From Lodderomyces elongisporus (lineage: Eukaryota; Ascomycota; Pichiomycetes; Serinales; Debaryomycetaceae): DNA of 64,000 bases. Each line of letters begins with the position of its first letter. The stretch's first letter is position 1. Below, piece by piece: positions 1 to 10,675 of this stretch. Location of the stretch: positions 1,024,721 to 1,088,720 of the forward strand of contig NC_083680.1 in assembly GCF_030384665.1 (NCBI RefSeq), in the 5' to 3' direction. Under the pieces are notes generated by a model. It saw only the letters and a program-made list of their open reading frames with translations. It searched no databases and was not told the DNA's origin. Position numbers and translations under genes: made by a program.

Positions 1-582
1 TTATTATAAATAATAATAATTATTATAATAATTTGTATGGTGTTGAGTTATATTAATTACCTTTGTTTTATTAATGAGGTGAGGTGAGGTGGGGCGGGGT
101 GGATAAGGTGGGGGGTGATTGGGGGGGCGAAAAACAGAGAGAAATAGTGAGAGAAAGTAGGAAAAGCGCAATCTGTGTTGAAGTATGTATATTGGACAAG
201 AGCAGAGAGCAAAGAGCAAAGAGCAAGAGCAAAGGACAAGAGAGCAAAGGACAAGAGAGTAAGGGCTGGGTAGTAAATCAGATGCAAACACAAAACCGCA
301 TTTATTTGTTATGGACCATAGTGAAATTATGTTTTGTGCGTATAGATGAGAAGAGAAAAAAATGTGGCCCCACAAATATATATATATATATTAATATGTA
401 TTAATATATACATTGAAGACAAGAGGGGAAGCAAGAGTGAGAGTAAGAGTGAGAGTGAGAGTAAGTGAAAAGAGGGGAAGAAAGACAAGATTTGGAATAT
501 GAGTGTATCCAGTAATATTTGTATGGTGTGTGGTGTGTGAATCAAAAAATGAAAAGATAGAGAGAGTAAAAAAAATTAAAAT
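1..582. other. Gene-free left edge of window
   Basis: No credible gene is seen here. The stretch is purine-rich on the + strand, with imperfect repeats of GAGCAAAG/GGACAAGA type at about 200-260 and GAGAGTAA type at about 430-470. A G-rich segment with four runs of four or more G lies at 91-127. Open frames crossing the region are low complexity and share no features with known proteins. It may be the 3' or 5' flank of a gene lying outside the window. Confidence 0.6.
568..575 (-). terminator. RNA polymerase III terminator of tRNA-Gly
   Basis: Eight A on the + strand give a T8 run on the minus strand, 7 nt downstream of the tRNA 3' end. This is the normal Pol III stop signal. Confidence 0.85.
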
Positions 583-653
583 TGCGCAAACCCGGAATCG
601 AACCGGGGGCCCAACGATGGCAACGTTGGATTTTACCACTAAACCATTTGCGC
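583..653 (-). tRNA. tRNA-Gly (anticodon GCC)
   Basis: Read on the minus strand this is a complete 71-nt tRNA without an intron. The acceptor arms GCGCAAA and TTTGCGC pair perfectly, and the discriminator base is A at 583. The anticodon stem CAACG/CGTTG encloses the loop TTGCCAT, so the anticodon is GCC, which reads glycine GGC/GGU codons. The internal RNA polymerase III promoter is visible as a box A (TGGTTTAGTGG) and a box B (GGTTCGATTCC). The sequence is nearly the same as the known budding-yeast tRNA-Gly(GCC). A run of T on the transcribed strand follows directly. Confidence 0.97.
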
Positions 654-1303
654 TTCTTCTTGTTACAATAACAAAAGTGGGGAGTGTCACTCTATCTATA
701 TGCACTTTGTTGTCAGTTTTTTTTTCTTTAGTTTATGTATATCAATTGTTAAATACTTAATAGAAAAGAAAGAAAGGAAAAAGACTTAGTTTGATAATGA
801 ATAGTTTTCTCCCTCTTTTAATTCTTTCTTTTTGGGACATTGTATAAACATTTTGGTTTGAATTGTAGAAGATACTTTGACTATGTAGTGGAAGATAAGA
901 TTGTTTTCTTTTTTTCTTTGTCTCTCCAATATTTATTTATCTAATTATTTTTTTTGGTCTACTTTTCAACCAATTTATTTTACCTCTTGATATAGAAAAA
1001 GAAATATAAATAATATAAAATACAAAACTAAATAAAGACTAAACAGGTGCCTATGAGTATGGATACATACATACATATATATATATATACGCACAGTATA
1101 GTTTACATTTCTATTGGTTTATGCTGTTGTTAAAGATTGGGTGTAGAGATCATAATATTAGAATATGCACGTGTGTTTGGTCTTTATATCAAGAATAAGT
1201 GTTTCTTTTATTTTTTTCCCCCTAGTTTCCTTTACTTTCACTCTTCGTTGTTACCTTCCCTTGTAGAAAGAGAGAGATAGAGATCGTTCTCCTCTTTTTT
1301 AAA

Positions 1304-1304
1304 C

Positions 1305-1339
<35 letters not shown>
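1304..1339. repeat. (TA)n(TG)n microsatellite
   Basis: Alternating TA dinucleotides run directly into TG dinucleotides. Simple-sequence tract with no coding role. Confidence 0.85.
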
Positions 1340-1981
1340 GCAGTGGGAGTGTGTGGTACTCTATCCTCATATATACATCTTACTATCTCGCTAAGTAAGT
1401 GATGATCGACAAGGTCCGCCTTGTGCAAGATTTGGAAATCGTCTACTCGTATGCAACTTTCCTGTTTCAAATATTTTTTATTTTTTTAATTTCTTTTTAA
1501 TTTCAGTTTTTACGAGCTGACAAAATAGAGAGAAAAGAGAAGAGAAGAGAAATAATAATAATATACTTTTTTATAATGCTGATCATAGTTTATAAATAGA
1601 TCATTTAATAACCAAAACATAGAGAGAGAGAGAGAGAGAGAGTGAAGCAGAGATTGTAGGTTCCTTCCCAAAGCAGTTAAATTGGTGCATATAGTTATAG
1701 TTATTGTATATAAATATATACATATACATAATCAAAAGACAAATCATTAACAATAGAGGAATAGGTGATGCTAACTACTATACCAGACTAGAATTGTACA
1801 TTACACACACTTTAATGTGTATTTCTCTCCTCCCCTCACTTCTTACCCCCCCCTGGAGGAAGGAGGAAGAAAAGTTGGTGTTTCACACTTGTATGTTGGA
1901 CTCTAATTCAGGTGTTTCTGCTACGGAAGAGAAGGAAAAAAATACCATTCTTTTTGAGTTTTTGAGTTTTCGCATATAATT

Positions 1982-2007
1982 CAAACAAACAAACAAACAA
2001 ACAAACT
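1982..2007. repeat. (AAAC)n tetranucleotide repeat
   Basis: About six tandem copies of AAAC in the long intergenic region. Confidence 0.85.
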
Positions 2008-5000
2008 TTAATATCTTGTTTGTAGAAACCATTCTTTTTGTTGTTTTCGGAGATAAACAGTGTTTGATTTGAAAACTAGTCTGTTTTTGAATTACCTATT
2101 TATATACTGTACTGTCTTTAGCTTCTGATATACTTTCTATAGATCATTTCTTTTACTATTCTGGTGGACTGGTTGAGGTTTCTTTTTTTTTGTTCCAGTT
2201 CCAGTTACAGTTCCAGTTCCAGTTTCAATTATTGTTACTGTTGTTACTGGTTGTACTTGGTTATTTTTTGTCTCATTTTTTTGTTGAAATAATCTGTTTG
2301 TGCGCATGTATGTGTATGTATGTGTTTAAGTTGATGTATATGTATCTGAGTGTAAGTCAGTGGTGACGTAAACATATTATATCTACTCTTCTTACTAATC
2401 ATATATATATACATACAAATATACCTCATAACAAGATTGATAGATAAAGAGGCTAAAAGAGGGGAAGTGCAAGATTAAGACAGACAAAAAAATAAAAGTG
2501 GAAGAAATAAAAGAAAGAAATATAGAATGAACATGCAAAAGTAAAATAAAGGAGTGGCTTTTGTATCTGTCTGCAAAAGCCTTGGTTATTCATCAGACAC
2601 TGATAACAGACACTGATCCTGATCCTGATCCTAATCACAATTTCACTCTATCTCTCATTCTTTTCCTTTTTATTTAGTATTTAAATATACTCTTAATTGC
2701 AGGATTGATTGTTGCCATTACAACTCTCCACTTTACACAATTTAATCAGACACTTTTTAAATAATAGAAGAAAATAGAGGCAAAACTAAAATCTAAGAGG
2801 TACAAGAGAGTGCAGGAGGCTAAGGAAGTGTCGGCATGGAACAGATGACACTTAAACACCAAAATATATAAATATAAAGTGCAAAATCTTATTTTGCACT
2901 TTCTGCATTTATATTCAGTCATGACCACGTACACACATACAAGTATACACACATACACGTCTTTGGTGATTGTTGTTTAATTGCCAATCTCTTACTCTCT
3001 CTCTCTCTTTTCACTCACTCTCCTTCTTTTCTTTTACATTTCGACAAGATAAATATGTACCAAGCAGCCTCATCACTTGTCCATTACTTTTTAGTAGTTT
3101 ATGTAATGTTTAAATTATATATATTATCCCTCAAATAATACGTATAGTAAATGCTAAGAAAAGTGTATACATTATATGTATATATAATATGTATATGTGT
3201 GGGGGAGAGAGAGAGGAGAGAGGAGGAGACAGGAACTAAGAACAGGTTTTGCTCTCAATATATTTTTGTGGGGTCCTTACTAATGTAAAAACAAAATGTT
3301 GGTATACGAAATATTCCCATTCTGTTCATTATTTTTTTTTAATTAGTCTTGTAAATGTGTTTGTATTTGTATTTGGAAATCTATTTGTATGAGCTGCCTT
3401 AAGATTTGGTGGGATGATGCTGCAATATGTGAATCTTGAAACGTTGACTTACAGTGCAAATTTGATATTTTATTCATATATTTAAGCATATGTAAATATA
3501 TATGTTCCAATTTTGTGTAATATTCAGTTGGCAGGGTAAAGCTAGGAGAATTAAAGAACAAGTACACATGGAGAAGAAGGAGGTGGTTGTAGTTGGTGGT
3601 AATGATTTTAAGCCATAGTTACTATAAACCAACAAAACAAATAGAGCAAGTGTAGATAATAGAATAGAAGATAATAGAAGTGAAGTGAAGAGAGAGAGTA
3701 AGAGAGAACAATAAGCAAGAGTACAATAGTAAAATGTTGAATTTGTTGAATAAAACAAAAGAGAAGCAAAATGAAGTAGTAAAGTAGTAAAGTAGCAGTA
3801 GTAATAGTAGTAGTTATAGTTGTTGTAACCAGCAGCGTGTTGGTCAGTTGAAGAAGGATCACACCATATGAAACCACCTTTCTTCCATGATTTTCTGTCT
3901 CCTGTTCTTCCCATACCAACTCTCTCCCTTGCCACCATTAACTAAAATGTATCCCACTAGACCTAGCATAATAGCAACTTTCCTTCTTTCCGACTAAGCC
4001 CACTTCCGAATTATCAAAAATGCAAAAAAAAAAACACTCTGCTCTCAATCCCCATTCGCTTATACACATTTAGTGAAAAATCTTCTACATACATCTTTTT
4101 TAATCAGCAACAAAAACAACAACAACAAAAAGAGGTAGATACGCTTTAGCACAGTGCTCTTGATCCTGCAAAAATTATCATGACCCACTTTTTATAACAA
4201 AAACATATAAAAAAAAAAGAATCAGAATACATTATTCAGCAACTATAACTAAAGCTTATTACATGTATATGAAAGAAAAAGAACATTTTAAAGAAACCCT
4301 ATCACACACTCTCTTCTAAAAAAGAAAAGGAAACAGATTAATAGGGAATACTCGCGCAGTATATCATACTTTGCTTAAATGGGCATACGAGATACATCAG
4401 CATAGTGTTTTCTTTATGTTTTAGGAAAGTAAACAACTAAGGAAAAGAAGGGAAAGAAGAGAAAAAGCAAAGAGTGTAGTTAGTTGATTAGTACAGTTTG
4501 TCCAACTTTCTTTATCCTTCTTGCCTTCCCTCTCCTCCCCCTCTTCCCCCGGTAGTTGACAAAGAAAACCTTTTAAACTACTTATTATTCACACCAACAT
4601 CATACATTCCTCTTCTTCTTCTTTATATTGTTTTCTTACTCTAGAGATAATATAGAAGAAAAGAAAATAAAAGAAAAAAAGCAGACACAAAAAGAACCTG
4701 TGACATCTTTTTTTATTTAAAAATTTAAAAATTTAAAATTTAAAATTTAAATTGTTTTTTTTTTTTTATTTCTGTACAGAATGAAAACAGACGAGAAAAA
4801 AAAAAAAAAAAAAAAAGAAGAGACCTTCCTTTATTTTTTTCCGTTTTGTTTTTTGACCAGTTATAATAATACAGCCTTTTTTCTTCTTCTTCTTCTTGTA
4901 GTTCTTATTCTGACTTTCCTCTTGTTTCGCTTTCTCTATATCTTTATTCAATCCATTCATTCTTCTACCACCAAGACACATACACATCTGATATCAAGCT

Positions 5001-5853
5001 TTTTCCCAATTTTCCTATTAAATAGAAGAAGAAGAAGAAGAAAGTAAAAAAATAAACAACATCATCAACAACAACTTTCCCTCTATTATTAAAGAGAAAA
5101 TTGCAAAATAGGAAACAAAAGCTTAGAAAAGGATCTTATAATACCAAACCACCTCAAACGAAACAGTGTGTTTATTATATATATATCTTATAATATTTTT
5201 GACCTTTTTCTTTCATCACCACCACCATCAACACCATTCACCAACCAGCCAGACTTTATTTCTATTCCAATTAGTCTTGTATTTTGAGAAATTGAATAAG
5301 GAACTGGAAAGGAGTATATATATACGTTCATCACATTCGCTCAACAGTTTTGAAAGAAAAAAAAAGAAAACAACACTAATACCATCACCACACTCACCAC
5401 CGCATTGTCGCTCATTCACGCATATACACTATAAAGCGGTACTAGAAACACCACTACTACCATACTAACAACAACAACAATAACCAATCAACAACAACAA
5501 TAACCAATCAACCAACCAACCAACTCCCCCTATCTCACTTTAGTCACTCATTTCTTTTTCAGATATATATACCACAAGTTCCTTGTCTTTCCTTTTTTTT
5601 TTTAATTTATTTATTAATAATTCCCACATTGTCATAAACTTAAATACTCACACCATTGTTTTGCTTGGACGTAATTTTGAGCCAACATTTGCATACTGAC
5701 TTCCTACATTACTTTGATTCACCAAGAACAAAAAGAATAAAAGGAAAAGACTAGAAAGAAAGGGGTAATTTTTATATATATATATATTCGTCTTTGCATT
5801 TTTTTTTTGCCCTACCAATTTATTACAAGTATCCCATCTTTTTCATGAAGTAA

Positions 5854-8800
5854 ATGTCGTCTTTACCACAGCATTTGACTTTGCCCAGTGTAAGTTATCA
5901 CCAGACTAACAGCAGCACCAGCAACAGCAATAACAACCACAGCCACAATCACAACAACACTCACCAGGCAAGTCCCACCCCAGCATCCCCATTCAATCCA
6001 AGAACACATCGCCACAAACGATCGCAGGCCATACTGGGAGATTTCGGTTTAGGACTATTCAACATCAATGACTCTACATCGATTCCACACCACACAGCAT
6101 CATCCACATCCATATACCACCAGCTGGCCCCACCACAAGGATTAAACACTAGTGAACATCATCATAATAATAATAATAATAATGGTGACATTGCAGCACA
6201 GCAAACCAATATCCCCTCGGCGTCTCAATCAGTACCAAAGGAAGTACCCTTTACACTAACCAGCAACACCAACACCAACACCGACACAGCTAATAACAAG
6301 ACATCAGAAGAAGATAATGGGTACCTAGATAGACATTTCAATTTCAACAATAGACAAGACTTTACAAATGACCCAACCATATCGAAATACGCATTCCCCA
6401 AGTTTGAAGACTTCCACAACAACATTAATAATAACACTAATGCATCTCCAACGGCGACGTACACGACAAATTTTAGGAAAAACCTTAGCTCACCCATACA
6501 ATTATCTAATAAGCTCTCACAATCATCATTGAGACAAAAGACATCATTTAATATGGCAACAGGCACAAACACAAACACTGGCACAAGCACAAACACAAGC
6601 GCAGTGCCCGACGCAATCATTGACTTGGACTATATCCTCTCTGCAAATGTAAACAACCACAACCTGGACATCGACCACGAAACAAACTTTATGGCCATGG
6701 ATTCAGAACCCATCTTCAACCAAGAAATGGACTTTTTGGGCTCTCCCGCAATTGCCGAGGAAGATGACTCTGAATACACTTGCTCCTTGGCCGACGATAT
6801 AATGGACTTGAATGACCTGGACGCACCATCTTTAACGCACCAAGGTATACAACAACAACAGCAACAACAACAGCAACTACCACCTCTCTCACCACCACGA
6901 TCAGCAATGGCAGCAGCTTTGTCTTCTTCTTCTTCTGCACACCACCAGTTTTACTCACTGGCCAACTCTTCTGCCTCAAGTATCAACAACAATGGTAATA
7001 ACAATAACCCTTCAACGTCTTTATCAAACACACCGCTTGTTTCAACACCAACACAACAAAGGTCAGGTGCACGGGCACACAGATACCAAATCTTTTACGA
7101 CCAATCTAATAGAATATCCAATGCATTAAAAGGTCCACCTTCAATGGAAAGTATCTCGAGACAAGAAACACCACCACTCCAAACACATCAGCAATTTAGA
7201 TACCACAAGAATAACAATAGTGGTGCTACTACCGCTACTTCTAATACTACAGTTGCGTACAACTTGAACCATTCATCGAGCTTGCCCTCACTCAAGGGGA
7301 AACGATCGTTTTCAAGTATGAGATATGCCGAGTTTAAACGGATGTCGTCGCCCAAGAGGGAATTTAATCGTAACGTACTGTCGATGTCGCCAACAAAGTT
7401 TAACTTGTCGAATGCTGGTAATTCTAGTAATAACTTTGGAAATCACCTTGGATTGCTGCATGGAATCCCCAGACTCAACCCAGACGGGTTTCATAGTCCT
7501 AACCATGCCAAACTTCAATCACATTATAATTCAGCAGTTGCAGGAGGAGCAGGAGGAACAGTAGGAGGACAAGGAATGGGAAGCAATCAGTATATGATGT
7601 CACCTACAAAGTTTAATCCCGATACTTTTTTCAACCCTAGTAATAATAGTACTACCCACACTATCGATGAGTTTGAAGGCCAATCTAATTTGAACCCACG
7701 TACAGTACCACAATCGTCAACACCATCGACTTTGGGTACACAATCTACAATGGAGACGAGTGCCACTGAAAACAGCGTCAAGGAAAATCGATGCAAGGAT
7801 GAAGGACAAACCAGCGAGAACTCGAGTCCAATTAGTAATTGCTCAGAGACAAGCACCAAGGTGGTGAATAATATTGATACCGAGTTGGAGACAGAAGATG
7901 AAATAATGAAGGATGCACCAGAAATCATCATCACTAATGACGTTGAAAGGAAAATGGACAATGTCAGGCAAAATCTTGTTTATAATAAAGGCAATATGGA
8001 GGATGAGGGAAATGGAGTTAACATGTATGGTGGCGAAGAAGAAGTAGAGCAAGAAGAAGAAGAAGAAGAAGAAGAAAACGAATTGACTAGAGTTGATATA
8101 GATGATGCTAGTGAAGTGGAGAATGAGGATCAAAACCTGCTGGTGAGACTGTTGACATTGACGATTCCAAGGATTAGTATTCATAACAATGAATTAGCAA
8201 CATCATCGCCTAGTGAATCGACATTATCTGGCCATGCGTCGCCAATAGGGAATCACTCTGAACATCAGCTGGTGCAAGGACAAAAAGTTGTGGAGTTAGT
8301 TCAACCATCTCCCGTGTCTACGACTTTTTCAAGTAGTTACCAAATTGATACAAAGGATGAAGTGTTTGAACCTAAACAGCCATTAGATAATAAGAATGAA
8401 GAGAGAGTGGCGAGAGCTGAAAGAAATGATTGTGAAATTGTGAAAGAGAAACCCGAGCTGGACTTGATTGCTCTTAGCAATGCCAACGTCAAAACCTCAA
8501 CCATCCGTCCTTCAAATGAAATATCACCATTATCATCATCACCATTACCACCACCACCACCACAACCACCAACGACGACGACAACAACATTGTCAAACAA
8601 TGTCGATACTAAAAAAGAACTAGATAGGTTAGATACACAGGAGGGACTGGAGAGACCGGAAAAAGTAAAGAGACTGGAAAGATTGGACTTTGCTCAGCCC
8701 TTGAAATCACAGATTCATAGATCGGTTTTTGAATCATCTTCATCTTTAGATATTCTTCCACAAACCTCACTTGAGAACAAAGTGCACATGCCAGTACTTG

Positions 8801-9192
8801 ACTCTGCACCTTCTTCAACATCACATATGCATGCATCAGTATTTGAGACTTCATCTTCTGACATAAACTCACAAATTTCACATCACAGAAAATCACCAGA
8901 ACGGAGCATTGAGTTTGTTAAGCCAGCGGTAGTGATGGCATCTCATACAAACCAACCAAACACCCGCCTGCAATCATCAACATCAACAACAATATCATTA
9001 TCTTCATCTTCATCATCATCATTCACGCGAACATTCCGTAGACAAAAGCATGGACGAAGCAAGAGTATGATTGAAGATTTGATCTCGATCAAAAGCGAAG
9101 CTAGTGGTAATGGCGGAGGAGGAAGAGCTACAACATCAAGTAAAGCTGCAAGACGGAGTTCTAAGTTTTTTGATTGGATCAGAAAGAAATAG
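5854..9192 (+). CDS. Large low-complexity protein of unknown function
   Basis: An intact frame of 1112 residues that I cannot assign to a named gene. Most of it is predicted disordered: N/S/T-rich stretches, poly-N (about 107-112), poly-Q (about 332-342), a glutamate run (about 733-746) and a poly-P/poly-T segment near 900-913. Short ordered-looking islands stand out. One is HKRSQAI-x-GDFGLG near residues 54-66, where x is a CTG codon, serine in this clade. Another is RAHRYQIFYDQSNRISNA near 409-426. SPTKFN occurs twice, in possible CDK/MAPK sites. The C-terminus is basic and ends in KFFDWIRKK. No DNA-binding, kinase or membrane domain is visible. The very long upstream region and the phospho-site-rich, disordered character fit a regulatory protein, but that is inference. 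ATG at 5854 is the first in-frame start. Confidence 0.85.
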   Translation: MSSLPQHLTLPSVSYHQTNSSTSNSNNNHSHNHNNTHQASPTPASPFNPRTHRHKRSQAILGDFGLGLFNINDSTSIPHHTASSTSIYHQLAPPQGLNTSEHHHNNNNNNGDIAAQQTNIPSASQSVPKEVPFTLTSNTNTNTDTANNKTSEEDNGYLDRHFNFNNRQDFTNDPTISKYAFPKFEDFHNNINNNTNASPTATYTTNFRKNLSSPIQLSNKLSQSSLRQKTSFNMATGTNTNTGTSTNTSAVPDAIIDLDYILSANVNNHNLDIDHETNFMAMDSEPIFNQEMDFLGSPAIAEEDDSEYTCSLADDIMDLNDLDAPSLTHQGIQQQQQQQQQLPPLSPPRSAMAAALSSSSSAHHQFYSLANSSASSINNNGNNNNPSTSLSNTPLVSTPTQQRSGARAHRYQIFYDQSNRISNALKGPPSMESISRQETPPLQTHQQFRYHKNNNSGATTATSNTTVAYNLNHSSSLPSLKGKRSFSSMRYAEFKRMSSPKREFNRNVLSMSPTKFNLSNAGNSSNNFGNHLGLLHGIPRLNPDGFHSPNHAKLQSHYNSAVAGGAGGTVGGQGMGSNQYMMSPTKFNPDTFFNPSNNSTTHTIDEFEGQSNLNPRTVPQSSTPSTLGTQSTMETSATENSVKENRCKDEGQTSENSSPISNCSETSTKVVNNIDTELETEDEIMKDAPEIIITNDVERKMDNVRQNLVYNKGNMEDEGNGVNMYGGEEEVEQEEEEEEEENELTRVDIDDASEVENEDQNLLVRLLTLTIPRISIHNNELATSSPSESTLSGHASPIGNHSEHQLVQGQKVVELVQPSPVSTTFSSSYQIDTKDEVFEPKQPLDNKNEERVARAERNDCEIVKEKPELDLIALSNANVKTSTIRPSNEISPLSSSPLPPPPPQPPTTTTTTLSNNVDTKKELDRLDTQEGLERPEKVKRLERLDFAQPLKSQIHRSVFESSSSLDILPQTSLENKVHMPVLDSAPSSTSHMHASVFETSSSDINSQISHHRKSPERSIEFVKPAVVMASHTNQPNTRLQSSTSTTISLSSSSSSSFTRTFRRQKHGRSKSMIEDLISIKSEASGNGGGGRATTSSKAARRSSKFFDWIRKK

Positions 9193-9630
9193 AATAGAAA
9201 TTAGACTAGAGAGAAATTAGAATTGAATAGTTGTTTACATTTAAGATATTGAAACATATACATATATATATTTAAAAAAAAATACATGTTATAATATTTC
9301 GGATTTATAATCTCAGATATTTGTTAAAAAAACGTCATCTGTCGTGTTTTCATTCTCTTCCCGTTCTTTTAAAGCACTTTTTTTTGTTTTTTTATAATCA
9401 TAGATATTTGGTATTTCCCTCAAAATCATTGGAACTGATTGTCCAAAAAAAAAAAGGATTTGGCATCCCCCACATTTGCCTTTTTATTAGACTGCATTAC
9501 TGTGAGAGTTGATGTTTTCCTTTATCGTTTTCTACCTTCTTAAATTTTTAATTTTTAATTTTTTTATTTTATTTTTTAGTACCGCGGTCGGATCGAGGCA
9601 AGCATTTACAACTTTCTTCACACTAGAGGT

Positions 9631-9663
9631 GGATCCCCCACATCCCGCATTTTTGGGGGATCC
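9631..9663. promoter_or_regulatory. Inverted repeat GGATCCCCCA / TGGGGGATCC
   Basis: Two perfect 10-bp arms (9631-9640 and 9654-9663) flank a 13-bp spacer. The site lies about 45 bp upstream of the TATA box of the dehydrogenase gene. Each arm carries a CCCC block, the type of core recognised by C2H2 zinc-finger regulators of the Msn2/Mig1 kind. The binding protein is not known. Confidence 0.5.
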
Positions 9664-9706
9664 TTTTCTTCACTTGTGTGTAAATAATTTTGCAGCATTC
9701 CACCCC

Positions 9707-9714
9707 TATATAAA
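9707..9714 (+). promoter_or_regulatory. TATA box of dehydrogenase gene
   Basis: TATATAAA lies about 180 bp upstream of the ATG at 9893. It is a perfect match to the yeast TATA consensus and is typical of strongly regulated genes. Confidence 0.65.
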
Positions 9715-9892
9715 GATCCTTCTACAACCCAACATCGACGCTTTTTCCATTCATCTATCTTTTTCAATAGCAGATATAATTAGCATTCTTTTCTAGATTT
9801 AGAGGGGAATATATATATATATTATAAAAAAAAACCAACAATAACAAATTATAATACAAGAATAAACCACATTATTTATACTTCCATTCATT

Positions 9893-10675
9893 ATGTCTTC
9901 GTTATTTTCATTAAAAGGTCAAGTTGCAGTTCTTACAGGTGGAACCAATGGAATTGGGCTTGGATACGCTAAAGGTTTAGCCTCAGCTGAACTTGATCAA
10001 TTGATCCTCACATACCGCTCTGAATCGACGCTTGAGCAAGCTAAGGAAGTCATCAAATCCGTTAATTCAAACATTGAAATTTCAGGCATCAAAGTAGATT
10101 TCTTAGAAGAAGAAGAGGATGAATTGGTTGACAAGATTGTGAGTGAATCATACAAATTATCCAAGACCGGTAAAGTCGATATCCTCATTAATAATGCTGG
10201 TATCACCGAACGTTACCAATTTGAGTCTTTCCCAGAAGACAAGTTCCAGTCTGTTTTAAAAGTCGACTTGAATGTTCCTGTTAAGTTGACCAAAAGGTTT
10301 GGCGCCAAGATGCTTGAACAACACGTGCAAGGTAAAATTGTCTCGACTGCAAGTCTTTTATCATTCCAAGGTGGTGTTTTATCTACCCCATACGCTATTG
10401 CTAAAGGCGCTTTGAAGCAATTCACCCAAGCTGTATCAAATGAATGGTCAAGCCGTGGTATCAGAGTGAATTGTATTGCACCAGGTTATATAGAAACAAA
10501 ATTGACAGATAACATGGCAAAGGAGGCTAAAGCATTGATTGATAAGAGAATTCCTTTAGGAAGATGGGGACAAATAGATGACTTTATGGGTCCTATTGTA
10601 TTCTTGACAAGTGATGCATCGAGGTATGTCACCGGTGAAACCTTGGTCGTCGATGGTGGTTGGCTCAGTCGTTAA
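9893..10675 (+). CDS. Short-chain dehydrogenase/reductase
   Basis: A classical SDR of 260 residues, the usual family length. It carries the NAD(P)-binding TGGTNGIG (residues 15-22), the NNAG motif (100-103), the catalytic serine (S154 in STASLLS) and YAIAK with Y167 and K171. The LSFQGG element after the serine, the NCIAPGYI segment and the VTGETLVVDGGW ending resemble the 2-deoxy-D-gluconate 3-dehydrogenase (KduD)/gluconate 5-dehydrogenase group, so a sugar or polyol substrate is likely. The exact substrate cannot be told from sequence. The lack of a targeting signal suggests a cytosolic enzyme. The promoter has a perfect TATA box and a palindrome, so expression is probably inducible. It converges on SKI8. 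Confidence 0.93.
   Translation: MSSLFSLKGQVAVLTGGTNGIGLGYAKGLASAELDQLILTYRSESTLEQAKEVIKSVNSNIEISGIKVDFLEEEEDELVDKIVSESYKLSKTGKVDILINNAGITERYQFESFPEDKFQSVLKVDLNVPVKLTKRFGAKMLEQHVQGKIVSTASLLSFQGGVLSTPYAIAKGALKQFTQAVSNEWSSRGIRVNCIAPGYIETKLTDNMAKEAKALIDKRIPLGRWGQIDDFMGPIVFLTSDASRYVTGETLVVDGGWLSR

Larger units (their letters stand above)
654..5853. other. 5.2-kb gene-free region upstream of a large regulatory-looking protein
   Basis: No gene can be supported in 5.2 kb. Open frames here are short and built from simple repeats. Contents: a (TA)n(TG)n tract near 1304-1339, (GA)n at 1621-1642, (AAAC)n at 1982-2007, CAGTTC-type repeats near 2197-2229, CTGATC repeats near 2610-2635, TTTAAAA-type repeats at about 4717-4753, long A and T runs, and ACAACA repeats at about 5465-5520. 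A CACGTG site lies at 1168-1173. Since the next gene is on the + strand, much of this is probably promoter and 5' leader of the 5854 gene; unannotated non-coding RNAs cannot be excluded. Confidence 0.6.
9193..9892. other. Intergenic region and promoter of the dehydrogenase gene
   Basis: No gene is seen. The right half looks like a strong regulated promoter: CCGCGG at 9582-9587, ATCCCCCACAT at about 9464-9474 and again inside the palindrome at 9631-9663, and a TATA box at 9707-9714. The left half is T-rich 3' flank of the upstream gene. Confidence 0.65.

Noticed and set aside
1399..1520. Possible C/D-box snoRNA: GTGATGA at 1399-1405 and CTGA at 1517-1520
   Set aside because: The flanks do not form a terminal stem and the interval contains long T runs; chance matches are expected.
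3474..3938. 154-codon minus-strand frame in the long intergenic region
   Set aside because: Low-complexity Tyr/Leu/Ser translation of TAG/TAA-poor purine repeats, with no recognisable protein features.
5463..5562. TACTAAC (5463-5469) and TTTCTTTTTCAG (ending 5562) as end of a 5'-leader intron of the 5854 gene
   Set aside because: No GTATGT or GTAAGT donor is found within a normal distance; the nearest GTATGT is about 3.5 kb upstream.
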